Assembly: GCA_963205105.1 (NCBI GenBank) | Contig: CAUJJW010000075.1 | Span: forward strand, 1-35,858 | Reading direction: 5' to 3' | Length of the DNA stretch: 35,858 bases | From: Verrucomicrobiota bacterium | GTDB taxonomy: Bacteria; Verrucomicrobiota; Verrucomicrobiia; Limisphaerales; CAIMTB01 | Part shown: positions 32,663 to 35,858 of the stretch, piece after piece | How positions within the stretch are numbered: the first letter of the stretch is position 1 | How the letters are laid out: each line of letters begins with the position of its first letter | The notes under the pieces: generated by a model | What the model saw: only the letters and a program-made list of their open reading frames with translations | Told to the model about the DNA's origin: nothing | Databases searched by the model: none | Position numbers and translations under genes: made by a program

Positions 32663-35600
32663 ATGAACATCGCGCACCGCATACTCTGTCTATTCACCGT
32701 TGCTCTGGCGGCATGGATGGGATGCGGCGCACCACCGAGCGCTTGTGCCGCCGCCTCCGAGCCGCCTGTGATCTCGGTCAGCGTCCGTCACGCCACTCAA
32801 CGCGAAGGGACCGGCGGCGAAAACCACGCCGTTTTTCAAGTCTTCGCCTCCTCAGCCCCGTCAGGACCTGTCCAGATCGAGTACATGACTCGCAACGGTT
32901 CCGCGCTGGCCGGGATCGATTACCTCGAACGTCGCGGCGTCTGGATCCTGCCTGCCGGCGCCACCGAAGGTTCCATCAGCGTTCCGCTCGTCACCGACTC
33001 GCTCGCGGAAAGCGACGAAACCTTCGAACTGCTGCTCCAACCGACGCCCGGCATCGAACTCGCCACCCCACGGGCCATCGGCACGCTGCTGGACGATGAT
33101 GTCCCCCGAATCTCCGCCCGTGATATCACCGTGATCGAGGGTTCCGGCGCCGAGACCCTGATCCAGGTTCCCATCACCCTGTCCAATCCCAGCACCTTCA
33201 CCGTTCGCGTCCGCGCCACCTCCAACGCCGGCACTGCCGAACCCCCATCCGACTTCGAAGCCACCTCTGGCACCGTCGTGTTTCCCCCGGGCAGCCTGCT
33301 CGGAACCTTCGATTTCCACCTGCGCCCCGACAACATCGCCGAATTCAGCGAGACCATCCGAATCGAGCTTTCCCATCCCGAGAACGGCGTGCTCGGCAAC
33401 GCCGCCGCCCAGGTGCTGGTGATCGACGACGACCCGACCCCCACGATTTCCGTGTTTGGGTCGACCCTCACCGAATCCACTGGCAGCAACACCAACCTGT
33501 CGTTCCAGGTCCGGCTTTCCGGCCCATCCACCCAACCCGTCCGGGTCAGTTACTCCACCCGCAACACCACGGCCACCGCCAGCGTCGATTACCTGCCGCG
33601 CATCGGCACCTTGGTCATCCCGCCCGGCGAAACCACAGCGATTCTCGAGGTGACCATTCTCGGTGACGCACTCGCCGAGACCGATGAACAGTTCTCCCTG
33701 ATCCTGCGCAACCCCATCAACGCCTACCTCGGCATCGCCGAAGCCGCCGGCAAAATCCTCGATGACGATCGTCCCCTCATGATCTCCGTCCTGGACGCCT
33801 CCGCGCCGGAAGGATCGCCCGAGAGCCCCGGCGTCCTGGCGTTCGATGTCCTCCTCACGGACCCGCCCACCAATTCCGTGGTCGTCGACTACACCATCCT
33901 CCCCGCCACCGCGACCCTCGGCTCCGACTTCCTCTCCACCACCGGCACCCTCACCTTCGTCACCATCGGCCAGGCCACCACCCGCCACCGCGTCACCGTG
34001 CCCGTGATCGGAGATCACAACGTCGAGCCCAACGAAACCCTGGTGTTTCGCCTCAGCCAGCCCGTGAACGCCATTCTCGCCCGAGCCGAGGGCACCGGCA
34101 CCATTCTCAACGACGATGGCGCCACCCTGGTGGTCGAGGACGCCACCGTCACCGAACGCGACCAGGACGAATTCACCGCACCCTTCCTCGTCCGCCGTCT
34201 TGGACCCACCGACGAAACCATCATCGTCTCCTACGCCACCTTCGCCGGCACCGCCAGCGGCACCAGCGACTTCGTGCCTCGTTCAGGAGTCCTCACCTTC
34301 CGCCCCGGTCAAACCCAGGCCTTCATCTCCGTACCCGTCCGTTCCGACCTCGCCGTCGAGCCCGAGGAATCGTTCGAGGTTCAACTGCTGAATCCCATCG
34401 GTGCCACCCTGCTTCGGGCAACCGCCATCGGTCGCATTCTCGACAACGACCTCCCCTCCCTGAGCGCCGTCCCCGTCACCATTGCCGAAGGCAACTCCGG
34501 CCAACCGACCGTCACCTTTGTGGTCCGCCTCGACGTGGCCTCCAGCCAGGAAATCACCGTGGATTTCAGGACCGAACCCGGAACCGCGCAGGCCGGCTTC
34601 GATTACCTGCCGCTGTCCAGCAGCCTCTTGTTTCCCCCGGGCACCCTCGAACGGCAGATCTCCATCACAACGCTGAGTGACACCCTCGACGAGGGCAACG
34701 AGACCTTCTCCCTCGTGCTCTCCAACCCGCGCCATGCCCGCGTCGCCACCCCCGAAGTCCTCGCCACCCTGGTCGATGATGATCCCGCAGCCTTCGTCTC
34801 GATCGAGGACAGCGAAGTCCGGGAATGCTCGGGGTCCGAAGCCAATGCCTTCGTCGCCTTCCCGGTGCGGCTCAGCATCCCCAGCGGTCGCCCCATCCAG
34901 GTCCCGTTCCAAACCCGGCAGGTCACCGCCCTCGCCGAAGTCGATTTCATCGGAACCACCAACACCCTCACCTTCCCCCCAGGCTCCGACCTCCAGATCA
35001 TCACCATCCCCGTGCTCTGCGACAACCTGGATGAACGTGACGAGGTGTTCGAAGTCGTTCTCGGCGCCCCCGATTCCGCCGTGCTCAGCCGCGCCCGCGC
35101 CCGCGGCAGGATCATCGATGACGACCAGCCCACCCTCCAGATCACCGACGCCCAGCTCGTGGAGGGCACCGCCAGCCTTTCCGAAGCTGTTCTCACCCTC
35201 ACACTCTCGTCCGCCGCCCCCGAGGTCGTCGCCGTCGATGTCGCCACCCTCGACGACTCCGCCATTGCAGGCTCGGACTATCTCTCGGTCTCCAACACCC
35301 TCTTCCTCCTGCCGGGAACCACTTCCGAAACCATCCGAATTCCCATCGTCACCGACGCCGTCGCCGAACCCGACGAGGTCTTCCACCTCGTGCTTCGGAA
35401 CCCACGCAACGTCCGCCTCGAACGCGACACCGCACAGGTCACCCTCCTCAATGACGACCTCCCCAGCATCCGCATCCCCGATGTGGCGCTCGTCGCCCGA
35501 CGCGATCAACGCACCGAAGCCATCGTCGTCTTCACCTTGTCCCAGCCTTCCCCCGATGCCGTCATCCTCCCCTACACCACCGCCGATGGCACCGCCGTCG

Positions 35601-35858
35601 CCTTGGAGGATTACACCCCCGCCACCGGCGTCCTGATTTTTCCACCGAACACCACGCAGGCCTCGGTCACGATTTCCATCGCGCCCAACTCCGACACCGA
35701 ATCCGACGAATTCTTCTCTCTCGAAATCGGCGCCTCGATCCAGGCAATCGCCGAAGTCTCACGCGTTCGCGTCACCCTGAAGTCCGAGTCCCTTCCCAAC
35801 CTACCCCCCTCCGTGGCGCTCACTCTCCCCGGCTGGGCGGACCAGTCCTCCGCAGGAT
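32663..35858 (+). CDS. Calx-beta repeat protein (C-terminus beyond the right edge)
   Basis: The ATG at 32663, with GAGG immediately before it, opens a frame of 1065 codons without stop to the window end. Residues 1-30 are an export signal (LCLFTVALAAWMGCG) with a Cys at 21 that only weakly fits a lipobox. After it come nine Calx-beta-type units of about 110-115 residues, the last incomplete. Each has a VDYxxxxGTLxFPPG-like strand pair and ends with an acidic turn such as LLDDDVP, VIDDDPTP, ILDDDRP, ILNDDGA, ILDNDLP, LVDDDPA, IIDDDQP or LLNDDLP. Calx-beta domains bind calcium and are common in adhesion or surface proteins. The gene is probably a long cell-surface protein. Its end and any anchor are not visible. 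Confidence 0.9.
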   Translation, partial: MNIAHRILCLFTVALAAWMGCGAPPSACAAASEPPVISVSVRHATQREGTGGENHAVFQVFASSAPSGPVQIEYMTRNGSALAGIDYLERRGVWILPAGATEGSISVPLVTDSLAESDETFELLLQPTPGIELATPRAIGTLLDDDVPRISARDITVIEGSGAETLIQVPITLSNPSTFTVRVRATSNAGTAEPPSDFEATSGTVVFPPGSLLGTFDFHLRPDNIAEFSETIRIELSHPENGVLGNAAAQVLVIDDDPTPTISVFGSTLTESTGSNTNLSFQVRLSGPSTQPVRVSYSTRNTTATASVDYLPRIGTLVIPPGETTAILEVTILGDALAETDEQFSLILRNPINAYLGIAEAAGKILDDDRPLMISVLDASAPEGSPESPGVLAFDVLLTDPPTNSVVVDYTILPATATLGSDFLSTTGTLTFVTIGQATTRHRVTVPVIGDHNVEPNETLVFRLSQPVNAILARAEGTGTILNDDGATLVVEDATVTERDQDEFTAPFLVRRLGPTDETIIVSYATFAGTASGTSDFVPRSGVLTFRPGQTQAFISVPVRSDLAVEPEESFEVQLLNPIGATLLRATAIGRILDNDLPSLSAVPVTIAEGNSGQPTVTFVVRLDVASSQEITVDFRTEPGTAQAGFDYLPLSSSLLFPPGTLERQISITTLSDTLDEGNETFSLVLSNPRHARVATPEVLATLVDDDPAAFVSIEDSEVRECSGSEANAFVAFPVRLSIPSGRPIQVPFQTRQVTALAEVDFIGTTNTLTFPPGSDLQIITIPVLCDNLDERDEVFEVVLGAPDSAVLSRARARGRIIDDDQPTLQITDAQLVEGTASLSEAVLTLTLSSAAPEVVAVDVATLDDSAIAGSDYLSVSNTLFLLPGTTSETIRIPIVTDAVAEPDEVFHLVLRNPRNVRLERDTAQVTLLNDDLPSIRIPDVALVARRDQRTEAIVVFTLSQPSPDAVILPYTTADGTAVALEDYTPATGVLIFPPNTTQASVTISIAPNSDTESDEFFSLEIGASIQAIAEVSRVRVTLKSESLPNLPPSVALTLPGWADQSSAG

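Noticed and set aside
32663..35858. Regularly spaced repeats as a possible CRISPR array
   Set aside because: The units are about 340 bp, diverged at DNA level and in frame, encoding Calx-beta domains; there are no short identical repeats.

Overview
The window looks like a GC-rich chromosomal segment of a diderm bacterium, most likely Verrucomicrobiota (Pedosphaera/Limisphaera-like). The reasons are indirect. There is an lpxD gene (lipid A), murA, secreted proteins with PEP-CTERM-type tails, PQQ-like propeller proteins, a DUF4159-MoxR-DUF58-VWA operon and almost no Shine-Dalgarno sequences. No rRNA, tRNA, transposase, phage gene or CRISPR array was seen. The taxonomic call is inference.

Layout. 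1-2328 (minus): a HEAT-repeat protein cut by the left edge, then lpxD. 2663-5305 (plus): a secreted TPR protein with an HExxH metallopeptidase domain. 5306-5971: a non-coding block with REP-like palindromes. 5972-18482 (plus): a tightly coupled seven-gene operon (DUF4159, MoxR ATPase, DUF58, BatA-like VWA membrane protein, a 1317-residue DUF4175-like coiled-coil protein with a Gly-Gln repeat tract, a membrane VWA/glutamine-amidotransferase-like protein, and a C13-peptidase-like protein apparently lacking its cysteine). 18557-20870 (plus): a choice-of-anchor-L PEP-CTERM-like protein and an outer-membrane beta-barrel candidate. 20995-23428 (minus): a dockerin-bearing secreted protein followed by a cohesin-like PEP-CTERM protein, ended by a clear terminator. 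23747-25210 (minus): LysM protein, PepSY-like membrane protein, small PH-like membrane protein. 25253-30255 (plus): prmC, murA, a small membrane protein, a carbohydrate-binding-like protein and a PQQ-like propeller. 30316-30675: a long hairpin and a MITE-like element with inverted ends. 30724-31170 (minus): a DUF309 protein. 31327-32595 (plus): a second PQQ-like propeller. 32663 to the right edge (plus): a long Calx-beta repeat protein.

How the genes fit together. Most products are predicted to be exported or in the envelope. The central operon joins a MoxR chaperone-type ATPase to three VWA-type proteins, two of them membrane-bound, plus a giant membrane coiled-coil protein, which suggests a multi-protein inner-membrane machine. 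The dockerin and cohesin-like genes next to each other suggest a surface-anchored pair. lpxD and murA supply the LPS and peptidoglycan pathways but lie away from their usual partner genes.

Limits. Many start codons are uncertain because ribosome binding sites are weak. Family assignments come from reading motifs and fold patterns, with no database search.
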